The translations under genes were made by a program, and so were the position numbers. From Bacteroidota bacterium (lineage in GTDB: Bacteria; Bacteroidota; Bacteroidia; Flavobacteriales; Flavobacteriaceae), in NCBI GenBank assembly GCA_024279425.1, contig JAJRRO010000031.1, forward strand, positions 1 to 64,000: a DNA stretch of 64,000 nucleotides, given 5' to 3'. The first letter of the stretch is position 1. Each line of letters opens with the position of its first letter. Of the stretch, positions 37,153 through 45,145 are shown in pieces. The notes beneath the pieces were generated by a model that saw only the letters and a list, made by a program, of their open reading frames with translations, was not told the DNA's origin and ran no database searches.

Positions 37153-38277
37153 TTATAATTTGTTCAAATAATCACCTATAGCCCTCTTTGTCAATACATA
37201 AGCATTTTCTATACTAAATTGAATTGGTTTTGAAACATCCCGGATTTCAATTATTTTCAGTAAGCCCAGGCTTTCAGAATTATCTTCTTTAATTTCCGAT
37301 TGCCCACAAACTGCAATCACTGGGATATTGTATTTGGCACCTAAATCTACAACCCCTTTTATCAATTTGCCATTTAGGGTCTGACGATCTAGTTTACCCT
37401 CTCCTGTTATTATGAAATCAAATTCATGTTCTTCCAATACTTTGGTAGCATCCGATAGATTCAATACAAAATCAATTCCAGCTATGAACTCAGCATTTAA
37501 GAAGGCCTTTAAACCAAACCCTGTGCCCCCTGCCGCTCCCGAGCCACCCAACAAGGCTACATCTTTGTCTAAATGGGTTGTAACAACCCTATCGAGATTC
37601 CTTAGCCCTTCATCCAGTTCTTGTATTTCGTCCGAGCTAGCGCCCTTTTGCTGCGCATAGATGTGGGCTGCTCCATTTTTTCCATACAATGGATTATCAA
37701 CATCATTTATGGCTATAATGGAAATTGAATCGAAGTCTGGCCCATCTCCCTTTTGTATGTGTTGAATTCGTGATAGGTTTTCTCCATTGGGCTTAAGTTC
37801 ATCTTGCGAACCGTCTAAAAAACTATATCCTAGAGCAGCTGCAATCCCAATTCCTCCATCATTGGTTGCACTTCCTCCAAGTCCTATATATATAGTTTTG
37901 GCACCCCTATCAATTGCATGTCTTATCTCCACGCCGGTACCATAGGTCGAAGTAAGCATGGCATTTCTTTCATCTTCAGAAAGCATTTCTACCCCAGAAG
38001 CTTTGGCTAGTTCAATGTATGCTACATTCTCTACTGGGTCATATAAGTAATACGATGCTATGTCTCTTCCCAAAGGATCAAAAGTCTCTGTATCGATTTG
38101 CTGACAGCTTACGTTTTGGGAGACCGCATTTAAAAACCCGTCACCACCATCCGAAGCAATAATCGATGAAATTTTGGCGTTGGGACATTCTTCAAGAATT
38201 CCATATTTAAGGGCCTCAATTACCTCGTTTGTGGTAAGGGATCCTTTAAATTTATCAGGCATTAGCAGTATCCTCAT
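37153..38277 (-). CDS. glycerate kinase (type 1, GlxK/GarK family)
   Basis: 374 residues. The start RILLMPDKFKGSLTTNEV contains the family's nucleotide-loop phrase (PDxFKGSL), followed by ASDGGDGFLNA, YIGLGGSATNDGGIGIAAALG, GGSGAAGGTGFGLKAFL and DFIITGEGKLDRQTLNGK. It phosphorylates D-glycerate to 2- or 3-phosphoglycerate. An ATG four codons earlier (38289) lies inside a TAATTTTG promoter element, so 38277 is taken as the start; it also matches relatives better. It is a single gene convergent with the DUF4249 gene. Confidence 0.95.
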   Translation of the reverse strand: MRILLMPDKFKGSLTTNEVIEALKYGILEECPNAKISSIIASDGGDGFLNAVSQNVSCQQIDTETFDPLGRDIASYYLYDPVENVAYIELAKASGVEMLSEDERNAMLTSTYGTGVEIRHAIDRGAKTIYIGLGGSATNDGGIGIAAALGYSFLDGSQDELKPNGENLSRIQHIQKGDGPDFDSISIIAINDVDNPLYGKNGAAHIYAQQKGASSDEIQELDEGLRNLDRVVTTHLDKDVALLGGSGAAGGTGFGLKAFLNAEFIAGIDFVLNLSDATKVLEEHEFDFIITGEGKLDRQTLNGKLIKGVVDLGAKYNIPVIAVCGQSEIKEDNSESLGLLKIIEIRDVSKPIQFSIENAYVLTKRAIGDYLNKL

Positions 38278-38286
38278 GGGAGTATT

Positions 38287-38294
38287 CAAAATTA
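38287..38294 (-). promoter_or_regulatory. -7 promoter element of the glycerate kinase gene
   Basis: Reads TAATTTTG on the minus strand. Because it overlaps the upstream ATG at 38289, transcription could not include that codon, which supports the start at 38277. Confidence 0.45.
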
Positions 38295-38361
38295 AGTTTC
38301 TGTTTAAGGGCCTAAATATAGGATTTAATAGGTAATTTTAAGGCTACTAAATTTAGCCATA

Positions 38362-38598
38362 ATGAGAACAGACAGGGACTTAATAGTTAAGGGCTTAAAA
38401 CATTTTGCATACACAATAATACTTATGTTCACAGCTCCGATTGTTTTGCATCAGGCCTTTAAAAATGAAGGACACACCTATTATATTCCAGTATTGATTG
38501 CGGGTATTGTCCTTGCATTTGCGGCCATCGCCATGGGCTTTTACAGCGTTCGCCTAATTGTGAATGCATTTTTTGGCACCAAGGTAAAACAAAGATAA
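38362..38598 (+). CDS. small two-helix membrane protein, DUF6095-like
   Basis: 78 residues with two membrane helices (TIILMFTAPIVLHQAF and IPVLIAGIVLAFAAIAMGFYSVRLI) and a basic tail. The start MRTDRDLIVKGLKHFAYTI matches what I know as the flavobacterial DUF6095 family. Function unknown. It lies between two minus-strand genes with its own short upstream region, so it is a single-gene unit. Confidence 0.75.
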   Translation: MRTDRDLIVKGLKHFAYTIILMFTAPIVLHQAFKNEGHTYYIPVLIAGIVLAFAAIAMGFYSVRLIVNAFFGTKVKQR

Positions 38599-38614
38599 AA
38601 ACCTGTTGCAAGGA

Positions 38615-39301
38615 TCAATCTCCATCTCTTTTCTTTGAACCCCATTTGTTTTCGAGATCCAAGTAACTGAAATCCAATGCAGACTTCTGGCGTTCCAAGC
38701 GGGTCGATGCAAAAGCCCTTTGTAAAATATCCTCGATAAGATAATCTTCCTGGACCAATTCAGGTTTAAATTCTTCCTTAAGACTTATTTTAAACATTTT
38801 GGCCGTTGTACTATACCAAAAGGCACGCCAACCGCTCCTTAATTCCTTCACCAAGCCAAAGGCAGTCTTACCCGTCTGTCTGTAAATCAATTTTATTAGA
38901 ATTTGTCCTTCGGTCCTAGTCATCTTTTTCAATTCATCGGAAAATTCTCCTTCGATATACTTTTGCACTTCTTTAGTATACCTCTTGCGATGTCGTTTTT
39001 TTTTAATATCGGAAAGACTGTCGTTAAGTTCACTTAAACGTTCTGCAGCCATCTTTGCATAAGGAAATACTTTTATGGTCTTGCGCCTAAGAATATAGTA
39101 ACGGAGCTTCTCTCTATAGGTCGGGAACTTAAGCTTACTAAATACATATACCTCATCCAAAGGAATTGAATGGTACATTATTGAATCACCTTCAATTATA
39201 ATCATCTTTTCAGCAATGGAATCCATGGGTTGCTCCTCCACCTGGGAAGATGCAAAATATCCCAACAAGTAAAATGTAATAAATAAAATTCCTTTTTTCA
39301 T
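38615..39301 (-). CDS. exported DUF4294 family protein
   Basis: 228 residues with a signal peptide (GILFITFYLLGYFASSQ). The mature part, highly basic and helical (REKLRYYILRRKTIKVFPYAKMAAERLSEL, KRHRKRYTKEVQKYIEGEFSDELKKMTRTEGQILIKLIYRQTG), fits DUF4294, a periplasmic protein family of Bacteroidota without known function. It is divergent from the M42 peptidase gene, with which I recall it being neighbours elsewhere. A TAATTTTG element lies 27 bases upstream. Confidence 0.8.
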   Translation of the reverse strand: MKKGILFITFYLLGYFASSQVEEQPMDSIAEKMIIIEGDSIMYHSIPLDEVYVFSKLKFPTYREKLRYYILRRKTIKVFPYAKMAAERLSELNDSLSDIKKKRHRKRYTKEVQKYIEGEFSDELKKMTRTEGQILIKLIYRQTGKTAFGLVKELRSGWRAFWYSTTAKMFKISLKEEFKPELVQEDYLIEDILQRAFASTRLERQKSALDFSYLDLENKWGSKKRDGD

Positions 39302-39327
39302 TTATTCAGTAAAAACAAAATCCTTTC

Positions 39328-39335
39328 CAAAATTA
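39328..39335 (-). promoter_or_regulatory. -7 promoter element of the DUF4294 gene
   Basis: Reads TAATTTTG on the minus strand; a start near 39322 leaves a leader of about 20 bases. Confidence 0.45.
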
Positions 39336-39379
39336 ACGATTATTCAGCACTGTTATTACAAATTAAAAGTGAATATTGT

Positions 39380-39387
39380 TAAGTTTG
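39380..39387 (+). promoter_or_regulatory. -7 promoter element of the M42 peptidase gene
   Basis: TAAGTTTG (TAnnTTTG). Transcription would begin near 39393, downstream of the ATG at 39376, so the ATG at 39406 must be used. Confidence 0.5.
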
Positions 39388-39405
39388 TATTTAAATACGA
39401 TATCA

Positions 39406-40494
39406 ATGAATACGAAGAAATTGCTCAACAAAAAATCAATGGATTTTTTAGAAAACTATTTAAATAATGCAGCACCGACCGGCTACGAATGGGAAGGCCA
39501 AAAAATATGGATGGACTACCTTAAACCGTATGTAGATACGTTCATTACTGACACCTATGGCTCTGCCGTTGGGGTCATAAATCCTGATGCCCAATTCAAA
39601 GTGGTTATTGAAGGGCATTCTGATGAGATTTCTTGGTATGTAAATTATATTACCGATAACGGACTTCTTTATGTAATTCGCAATGGTGGTAGTGACCATC
39701 AAATCGCCCCTTCAAAATGGGTGAACATCCATACCAAAAATGGAATGGTCAAAGGTGTTTTTGGCTGGCCGGCCATTCATACCAGAAACAAGGCCAAGGA
39801 AGAACCACCGAAGTTAGATAATATTTTCATTGATATAGGAGCAAAAGACAAGGAAGAAGTAGAAAAAATGGGCGTTCATGTTGGATGTGTCATTACATAT
39901 CCTGATGAATTCCAAATACTTAACAAAGACAAATTTGTATGTCGCGCCATAGATAATAGGGTGGGTGGATTTATGATAGCCGAAGTGGCCAGACTGCTTC
40001 ATGAGAACAAAAAACAGCTTCCTTTCGGCTTGTATATAACCAATGCCGTACAGGAAGAAATCGGTTTACGAGGTGCTGAGATGATCACCCAAACCATAAA
40101 ACCCAATGTGGCCATCATCACCGATGTTTGCCACGATACCACGACGCCCATGATAGAGAAGAAAACACAAGGGCATACCGAGATGGGTGCTGGTCCGGTT
40201 ATCTCCTATGCGCCAGCTGTACAGAATAACTTAAGAGAGCGCATTATTGAAACTGCCGAGGACAAGAAAATCCCTTTCCAACGCATGGCTGCTTCAAGGT
40301 CTACTGGGACAGATACTGACGCCTTTGCGTACAGCAATGGTGGGGTTGCTTCTGCATTGATATCATTACCCTTACGTTACATGCATACGACGGTTGAAAC
40401 CGTTCATAAAGACGATGTTGAAAATGTGATTCGATTGATTTATGAAACGCTACTTACCATTAAGGAGGGTGAGACGTTCAGTTATTTTGAGTAG
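39406..40494 (+). CDS. M42 family metallopeptidase
   Basis: 362 residues of a cytosolic, self-compartmentalising aminopeptidase of the FrvX/TET type. The metal ligands are visible: His and Asp in EGHSDEIS, Asp in CRAIDNRVGG, the catalytic Glu pair in VQEEIGLRGA, Asp in DVCHDTT and His in YMHTTVETVHKDD. Relatives are sometimes misnamed endoglucanases. The start at 39406 is chosen because a promoter element at 39380 would exclude the ATG at 39376. Confidence 0.95.
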   Translation: MNTKKLLNKKSMDFLENYLNNAAPTGYEWEGQKIWMDYLKPYVDTFITDTYGSAVGVINPDAQFKVVIEGHSDEISWYVNYITDNGLLYVIRNGGSDHQIAPSKWVNIHTKNGMVKGVFGWPAIHTRNKAKEEPPKLDNIFIDIGAKDKEEVEKMGVHVGCVITYPDEFQILNKDKFVCRAIDNRVGGFMIAEVARLLHENKKQLPFGLYITNAVQEEIGLRGAEMITQTIKPNVAIITDVCHDTTTPMIEKKTQGHTEMGAGPVISYAPAVQNNLRERIIETAEDKKIPFQRMAASRSTGTDTDAFAYSNGGVASALISLPLRYMHTTVETVHKDDVENVIRLIYETLLTIKEGETFSYFE

Positions 40495-40592
40495 GCATCG
40501 CCTACTTCTATTATATCATAGTCTGTATTGGAACGGGCTTGAAAACTAGATATCTGGTTTCGACCCCGATCGACCAAACAAAAAAATCAATA

Positions 40593-41141
40593 ATGGACGA
40601 ACTATTGGATGTTTTAGATACCGATGGAAACTTCACAGGCAAAACAGCGATGAAATCAGTTGCGCACAAAAATGGACTGTTTCATCCCACCGTACATGTT
40701 TGGGTCTATACTCAAAGTGGTCAAATTTTAATTCAGCAAAGGGGAAGGGAAAAAGACACCCATCCGCTATACTGGGATGTATCAGTAGCTGGACATATAG
40801 GGGCTGGGGAAGATTTTGAGACTTCAGCCATACGTGAGGTTTTAGAAGAAATAGGGCTTGAAATCACCAGAGCGGAACTGCATAAAATGGGCGTTTTCAA
40901 ATCTGTTCACTATCACCACGATAATTTAATTGATTGTGAATACCATCATAGCTATATATGTGAACTTAAAGTGCCTTTTGAACGTCTTACCAAACAGGAT
41001 AGTGAGGTTGAAGCTCTTCACCTTATACCTTTATCTCAATTTTCAGAAGAAATCTCACATAAGAATACCCTAAAAAAATACGTGCCTTATAAGGAGGATT
41101 ACTACCAACTGGTAGTTAAATTAATCCAAGAAAAATTATAA
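40593..41141 (+). CDS. NUDIX hydrolase, YfcD/IPP-isomerase-like
   Basis: 182 residues. The NUDIX box is complete: G-HIGAG-E-DFETSAI-REVLEEIGL fits G-x5-E-x7-REUxEExGU in every fixed position. The start MDELLDVLDTDGNFTGK and HPTVHVWVYTQSGQILIQQRG are typical of NUDIX proteins related to isopentenyl-diphosphate isomerase, but the substrate is not evident. A longer frame from 40539 adds an unrelated N-terminus, so 40593 is preferred. The gene converges on hisS and overlaps its stop by 6 bases. Confidence 0.9.
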   Translation: MDELLDVLDTDGNFTGKTAMKSVAHKNGLFHPTVHVWVYTQSGQILIQQRGREKDTHPLYWDVSVAGHIGAGEDFETSAIREVLEEIGLEITRAELHKMGVFKSVHYHHDNLIDCEYHHSYICELKVPFERLTKQDSEVEALHLIPLSQFSEEISHKNTLKKYVPYKEDYYQLVVKLIQEKL

Positions 41142-42512
41142 AGCCCCGATAAATGCTTGAGGGGTTTTTAGACTATAGGTGTGCTGCTCTCCGCTATTCA
41201 TATTCTTTACCACAAACGAGTTGGTTTCCAACTCCTTGTCCCCTATTAAAATAACATAGGGCACTTTACGGCTATTGGCATATTTCATCTGCTTTTGCAT
41301 TTTGGCAGCTGTTGGGTATACATCGGCCTTTATACTCCCCTTTCTAAGCTCACCAGCCAATTTCAAAGCGGCCATGGACTCCCTATCCCCAAAATTAATA
41401 CAGAGTACGTCCAAGGACTTGTCTAGGGTTTCTGGGAACAATCCCAATTCTTCCAATACCAAATAACTACGATCTAATCCGAACGAAATACCTACCCCAC
41501 TTACATCCTTTAGGCCAAAGATACCCGTAAGGTCATCATAACGACCGCCGCCGCCAATCGATCCCATTTTTACTGTCTCTGGGGCAGATACCTCAAATAT
41601 GGCTCCAGTATAATAATTCAATCCTCTAGCTAAGGTAACATCAATGGAAAGTTTAGCTGATGCCAACCCTAATTCATCAATAGCGTTTATAATGTATTCT
41701 AATTCCTCAACACCTTTACTACCTTGCTCAGACACTAATAGAAGGTCACGAAGAGTATCAATCTGTTCAGAATTGCTACCAGACAATTCAAATAAAGGTG
41801 CTGCTTTGGCAATGGATTCTTCAGAAATACCTTTTGCCAGCATTTCCTTTTTAACCCCCTCTACTCCAACTTTGTCCAATTTGTCCAAAGCCACGGTAAA
41901 ATGGACCAAATTGTTCTGCGCACCTATAACTTCTGCAATTCCCGCGAGTATTTTGCGATTATTGAGTTTTATGGTCACTCCTTCCAATTTTAAATCAGCA
42001 AATACAGCATCATACAATTGTATCAATTCTACTTCCTGTAAAAGCGAATTAGCACCCACCACATCGGCATCACATTGATAAAACTCTCTAAAACGCCCTT
42101 TTTGTGGCCGGTCTGCCCGCCAAACAGGCTGTATTTGATAGCGTTTAAACGGAAAATCGATCTCGTTCTGATGCATTACCACATAACGGGCAAAAGGTAC
42201 TGTTAAATCATAGCGGAGTGCCTTTTCAGAAATTTTAGGGGTTAATGATTTTGAATCTTTTGAATTGTAGGTCACATCATCAACTTTGCCTATAAAATCT
42301 CCCGAATTCAATATTTTAAATATCAACCGATCACCTTCATCCCCATATTTTCCCATTAAGGTCTCAGAATTTTCAAAAGAAGGGGTTTCTATAGGCTGAA
42401 AACCAAATACCCTAAAGTGCTTCTTTACTACATTAAAAATGTAATCCCGTTTTGTTATTTCGGCAGGTGAAAAATCCCTGGTTCCTTTAGGTATGCTTGG
42501 TTTTTGTGCCAT
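41136..42512 (-). CDS. hisS: histidyl-tRNA synthetase
   Basis: 458 residues. Class II motifs: KPSIPKGTRDFSP at the start, motif 2 PVWRADRPQKGRFREFYQCDADVVG, the histidine-binding ARGLNYYTGAIFEV, motif 3 GGGRYDDLTGIFG and GVGISFGLDRSY, and a C-terminal anticodon-binding domain. All are intact. It charges tRNA-His. A TATATTTG element lies 18 bases upstream (42530-42537), giving it its own promoter. Confidence 0.98.
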   Translation of the reverse strand: MAQKPSIPKGTRDFSPAEITKRDYIFNVVKKHFRVFGFQPIETPSFENSETLMGKYGDEGDRLIFKILNSGDFIGKVDDVTYNSKDSKSLTPKISEKALRYDLTVPFARYVVMHQNEIDFPFKRYQIQPVWRADRPQKGRFREFYQCDADVVGANSLLQEVELIQLYDAVFADLKLEGVTIKLNNRKILAGIAEVIGAQNNLVHFTVALDKLDKVGVEGVKKEMLAKGISEESIAKAAPLFELSGSNSEQIDTLRDLLLVSEQGSKGVEELEYIINAIDELGLASAKLSIDVTLARGLNYYTGAIFEVSAPETVKMGSIGGGGRYDDLTGIFGLKDVSGVGISFGLDRSYLVLEELGLFPETLDKSLDVLCINFGDRESMAALKLAGELRKGSIKADVYPTAAKMQKQMKYANSRKVPYVILIGDKELETNSFVVKNMNSGEQHTYSLKTPQAFIGAL

Positions 42513-42529
42513 TTGGTTGAATTCTGGTG

Positions 42530-42537
42530 CAAATATA
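42530..42537 (-). promoter_or_regulatory. -7 promoter element of hisS
   Basis: Reads TATATTTG on the minus strand (TAnnTTTG), with initiation near 42524 and a leader of about 12 bases. No clear -33 element. Confidence 0.45.
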
Positions 42538-42578
42538 AAGTTTTGTAGATTCTGGTTTGTCCTAGAATGACAATAAAA

Positions 42579-43049
42579 TTACTCGATCATACTATCAAAC
42601 CATTTGTACAGATCACCTTTGGTAATTACCGCACCCTGCTTTATTAAATTAAATTTATCCAGGTTCTTATCCGAGGTATAGGACTTTGATGCAGTAAGGT
42701 ACTCCACAAAATCGGATTGCCAATTTTTCTTGAACCAGCTAAACCCAACTTCGGTAGTCAAATCAATATCAGGATTCATGACTTTGACCGATATCAATTT
42801 CATTTCCCTATCTGTCAATTTAAAAAGATGCATTTGCTGTGCCGAAACATTTTCAAGATGAGCTACCTTGGAAAGAACGCCTTCCCATATCAAATCGCTA
42901 AAAACATCCAATTCTTCCTCGACTACCTCAGGTTTTTCCACTTTTAACTTTGTCCACTCGTCACTTGTAATTGATTGTGTGGCCAAAAAGTTTATGAACT
43001 CGGGATGCAATTCTTCCAATTGTTGTTTGGTCAATCTTGTATATTTCAT
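42579..43049 (-). CDS. conserved flavobacterial protein, DUF6495-like
   Basis: 156 residues, acidic, soluble and helical (LTKQQLEELHPEFINFLATQ, EEELDVFSDLIWEGVL, EVGFSWFKKNWQSDFVEYL). I associate it with the DUF6495 family of Flavobacteriia, but the label is from memory. No catalytic motif is seen. It lies downstream of the rpsF-rpsR-rplI operon, separated from it by a terminator at 43064-43090. The ATG at 43049 gives MKYTRLTKQQL; an ATG three codons earlier is possible. Confidence 0.65.
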   Translation of the reverse strand: MKYTRLTKQQLEELHPEFINFLATQSITSDEWTKLKVEKPEVVEEELDVFSDLIWEGVLSKVAHLENVSAQQMHLFKLTDREMKLISVKVMNPDIDLTTEVGFSWFKKNWQSDFVEYLTASKSYTSDKNLDKFNLIKQGAVITKGDLYKWFDSMIE

Positions 43050-43063
43050 TGGTAACAATAAAA

Positions 43064-43090
43064 AAGCCTTTCAGAAAAGGCTGAAAGGCT
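43064..43090 (-). terminator. terminator of the rpsF-rpsR-rplI operon
   Basis: AGCCTTTCAG (43065-43074) pairs with CTGAAAGGCT (43081-43090). Read on the minus strand it is followed by a T-run (plus-strand AAAAAA at 43059-43064). It lies 23 bases after the rplI stop. Confidence 0.85.
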
Positions 43091-43112
43091 TATAATTATA
43101 AAACTTGGATTG

Positions 43113-43565
43113 CTATTTCTTTTCAGCCACAACTTCAAATGCGAAATCTATTACAACATCTCTGTGTAATCTAATCTGGGCATTGCAAGGGCCTGTTCTT
43201 TTAATAGATCCACCAAGAATTGTGATGAATTTTTTATCAATATCATGACCTTCTTTTTCAAAGGCCGCGGCCAAATCTATAGCGGTTACAGATCCAAAAA
43301 GTTTATCACCAGCACCAGTTTTTGCTTTTATTTTAAGTTCAAGTGCCTTAAGAGCCTCTCCAATCTTATTGGCCGCATCAACCACTTTCTTTTCTTTATG
43401 GGCCCTTTGTCTTAAGTTCTCCGCCAATACCTTTCTAGCTGAGGGAGTTGCCATCATGGCTAAACCCTTAGGGATAAGAAAGTTTCTACCGTAACCGTTC
43501 TTAACACTTACCACATCGTCTTTAAAACCTAAGTTTTGTACGTCTTCTTTTAATATAAGTTCCAT
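43113..43565 (-). CDS. rplI: 50S ribosomal protein L9
   Basis: 150 residues. The N-terminal domain MELILKEDVQNLGFKDDVVSVKNGYGRNFLIPKGLA is the L9 signature, followed by the long connecting helix and the C-terminal domain (KLFGSVTAIDLAAAFEKEGHDID). L9 binds 23S rRNA near the L1 stalk. Last gene of the rpsF-rpsR-rplI operon, 12 bases after rpsR. Confidence 0.99.
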   Translation of the reverse strand: MELILKEDVQNLGFKDDVVSVKNGYGRNFLIPKGLAMMATPSARKVLAENLRQRAHKEKKVVDAANKIGEALKALELKIKAKTGAGDKLFGSVTAIDLAAAFEKEGHDIDKKFITILGGSIKRTGPCNAQIRLHRDVVIDFAFEVVAEKK

Positions 43566-43577
43566 GGTTCGTTTCTT

Positions 43578-43874
43578 TTATTTTAATAAATCACCAACAT
43601 ACGGCATAAGCGCCAAATGACGTGCCCTTTTTACAGCTTGAGCTACCTTTCTCTGATATTTCAGGGAAGTTCCGGTAAGCCTTCTCGGAAGAAGTTTTCC
43701 TTGCTCATTAACCAATTTCATCAAAAAATCAGGGTCTTTATAATCAATATACTTAATACCTGATTTCTTGAAACGACAATATTTCTTTTTGGTATTGGTT
43801 TCGATATTCAATGGGGTCAAATATCTAATCTCCCCATCTTTTTTGCCTTTTGCCTGTTGTTCTATAGATGCCAT
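43578..43874 (-). CDS. rpsR: 30S ribosomal protein S18
   Basis: 98 residues. The S18 core [53 protein letters not shown] is clear; S18 pairs with S6 on the platform of the small subunit. It carries an N-terminal extension usual for Bacteroidota ([21 protein letters not shown]). It lies 5 bases after rpsF. Confidence 0.99.
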   Translation of the reverse strand: MASIEQQAKGKKDGEIRYLTPLNIETNTKKKYCRFKKSGIKYIDYKDPDFLMKLVNEQGKLLPRRLTGTSLKYQRKVAQAVKRARHLALMPYVGDLLK

Positions 43875-43879
43875 AGTAC

Positions 43880-44218
43880 TTACGCTTTAGTTTTTAACCT
43901 TGTTCTTCTTTTCTCAGCCCATTCAATGGCATGCTTGTCCAACTTTACAGTTATAAAGCGCATAACACGCTCTTCTCTTCTGAATTCCTGCTCGTAAGGT
44001 CCAACTACTTCGCCAGAAGCCGTAAATTCAAACAAATGGTAAAAACCACTTTTTTTGTTCTGTATTGGATAAGCCAATTTTTTTAGCCCCCAATTTTCTT
44101 TTGACACCATTTTGGCACCATTCTTAATTAAGAAATCTTCAAATTTCTTAACTGTTTCCTCTATCTGATCATCAGATAGAACGGGATTCAAAATGAAAAC
44201 AGTTTCGTAATTGTTCAT
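43880..44218 (-). CDS. rpsF: 30S ribosomal protein S6
   Basis: 112 residues. Start [21 protein letters not shown] and [52 protein letters not shown] are the S6 signatures. S6 dimerises with S18 and often autoregulates this operon. It has a convincing promoter 24 bases upstream. Confidence 0.99.
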   Translation of the reverse strand: MNNYETVFILNPVLSDDQIEETVKKFEDFLIKNGAKMVSKENWGLKKLAYPIQNKKSGFYHLFEFTASGEVVGPYEQEFRREERVMRFITVKLDKHAIEWAEKRRTRLKTKA

Positions 44219-44241
44219 AAAATATTTTGTTTTAAGGAGCG

Positions 44242-44273
44242 CAAAAATAAGAATATTTGCGACTATTCACAAG
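44242..44273 (-). promoter_or_regulatory. promoter of the rpsF operon
   Basis: On the minus strand CTTG (plus 44270-44273), 20 bases, then TATTTTTG (plus 44242-44249). It nearly equals the rplS promoter, which has CTTG, 19 bases and the same TATTTTTG. Initiation near 44236 leaves a leader of about 18 bases. Confidence 0.7.
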
Positions 44274-44451
44274 AAAATGAAAAAATCTTCGTTATAGTTA
44301 GGATAATCATAAAAAATGAACTTAACCTAATCTTAAATTTATAATCATTGCAAGCTATACAGGATTTAATACATTGTTTACAACTTTAATTGCAGTTCAG
44401 CGTGTTTTTTCGGTAATTTGTCGATGATTTAACCCCACAAATCAACCCATT

Positions 44452-45144
44452 ATGAAATTAAGAAGTATTATCGTTGACGATTCGTCCATGCAAAGGATGG
44501 CCGTGGCTAAATTGGTGAACAACCATCCCAATCTTGCTATGGTAGCCGAGTACAGCAACGCCATTGAGGCGAAGAGCGGCATTAAAAATCACGAGATCGA
44601 TTTGATCTTTCTAGATGTTGAAATGCCCATTATCAATGGATTTGACCTACTCGAATCCTTAGAAAACAGTCCGCAGGTAATTTTAATTACTGGAAAGCCG
44701 GATTATGCACTAAAAGCATTTGATTACGACGTAACAGATTATCTGCACAAGCCTATTACTATGGCACGTTTCGATGCCTCTGTTAAAAGAGCTGTGGCTA
44801 AGTACGAACAAATGCACAGGATTCATGAAGATGAGGAACATATCTTCGTGAAAAGTAACCTTAAAAAGAGAAAAGTTATCTTAAGCGATATCAAATGGAT
44901 AGAAGCTTTAGGTGATTACATTAAATTGGTAACCGATGAGGCCAATATCGTAATTTTATCAACAATGAAATCTTTCGAAAAGCAGTTGCCTGAAGAAAAA
45001 TTTCTGAGAATTCACAAATCCTACATTGTGAATTTGGAAAAAGTTGAGAAATTCAATAGTAAAAATGTTGAAGTAAGCGGAAGGTCTATACCTTTAAGTA
45101 GAAATAAAAAGACCGAATTGGCCGAAGCGCTAAGTAACGTCTAA
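44452..45144 (+). CDS. LytTR-family response regulator
   Basis: 230 residues. An N-terminal receiver domain with the acidic pair VDD, the phospho-acceptor Asp55 in LIFLDVEMP, the switch Thr in VILITGKPD and the Lys in YLHKPI, then a C-terminal LytTR DNA-binding domain (about 130-228; HIFVKSNLKKRKVILSDIKWIEALGDYIKL, FLRIHKSYIVNLEKVEKF). It should bind promoter direct repeats when phosphorylated. No sensor kinase gene is adjacent: it is followed by the convergent priA and preceded by the divergent ribosomal operon, so it is an orphan regulator. Confidence 0.95.
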   Translation: MKLRSIIVDDSSMQRMAVAKLVNNHPNLAMVAEYSNAIEAKSGIKNHEIDLIFLDVEMPIINGFDLLESLENSPQVILITGKPDYALKAFDYDVTDYLHKPITMARFDASVKRAVAKYEQMHRIHEDEEHIFVKSNLKKRKVILSDIKWIEALGDYIKLVTDEANIVILSTMKSFEKQLPEEKFLRIHKSYIVNLEKVEKFNSKNVEVSGRSIPLSRNKKTELAEALSNV

Positions 45145-45145
45145 A

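Noticed and set aside
41137-41169. Terminator between the NUDIX hydrolase gene and hisS
   Set aside because: AAAGCCCC...GGGGTTTTT can pair partly, but it lies within the hisS coding end, has a long loop and a mismatch; too weak to list.
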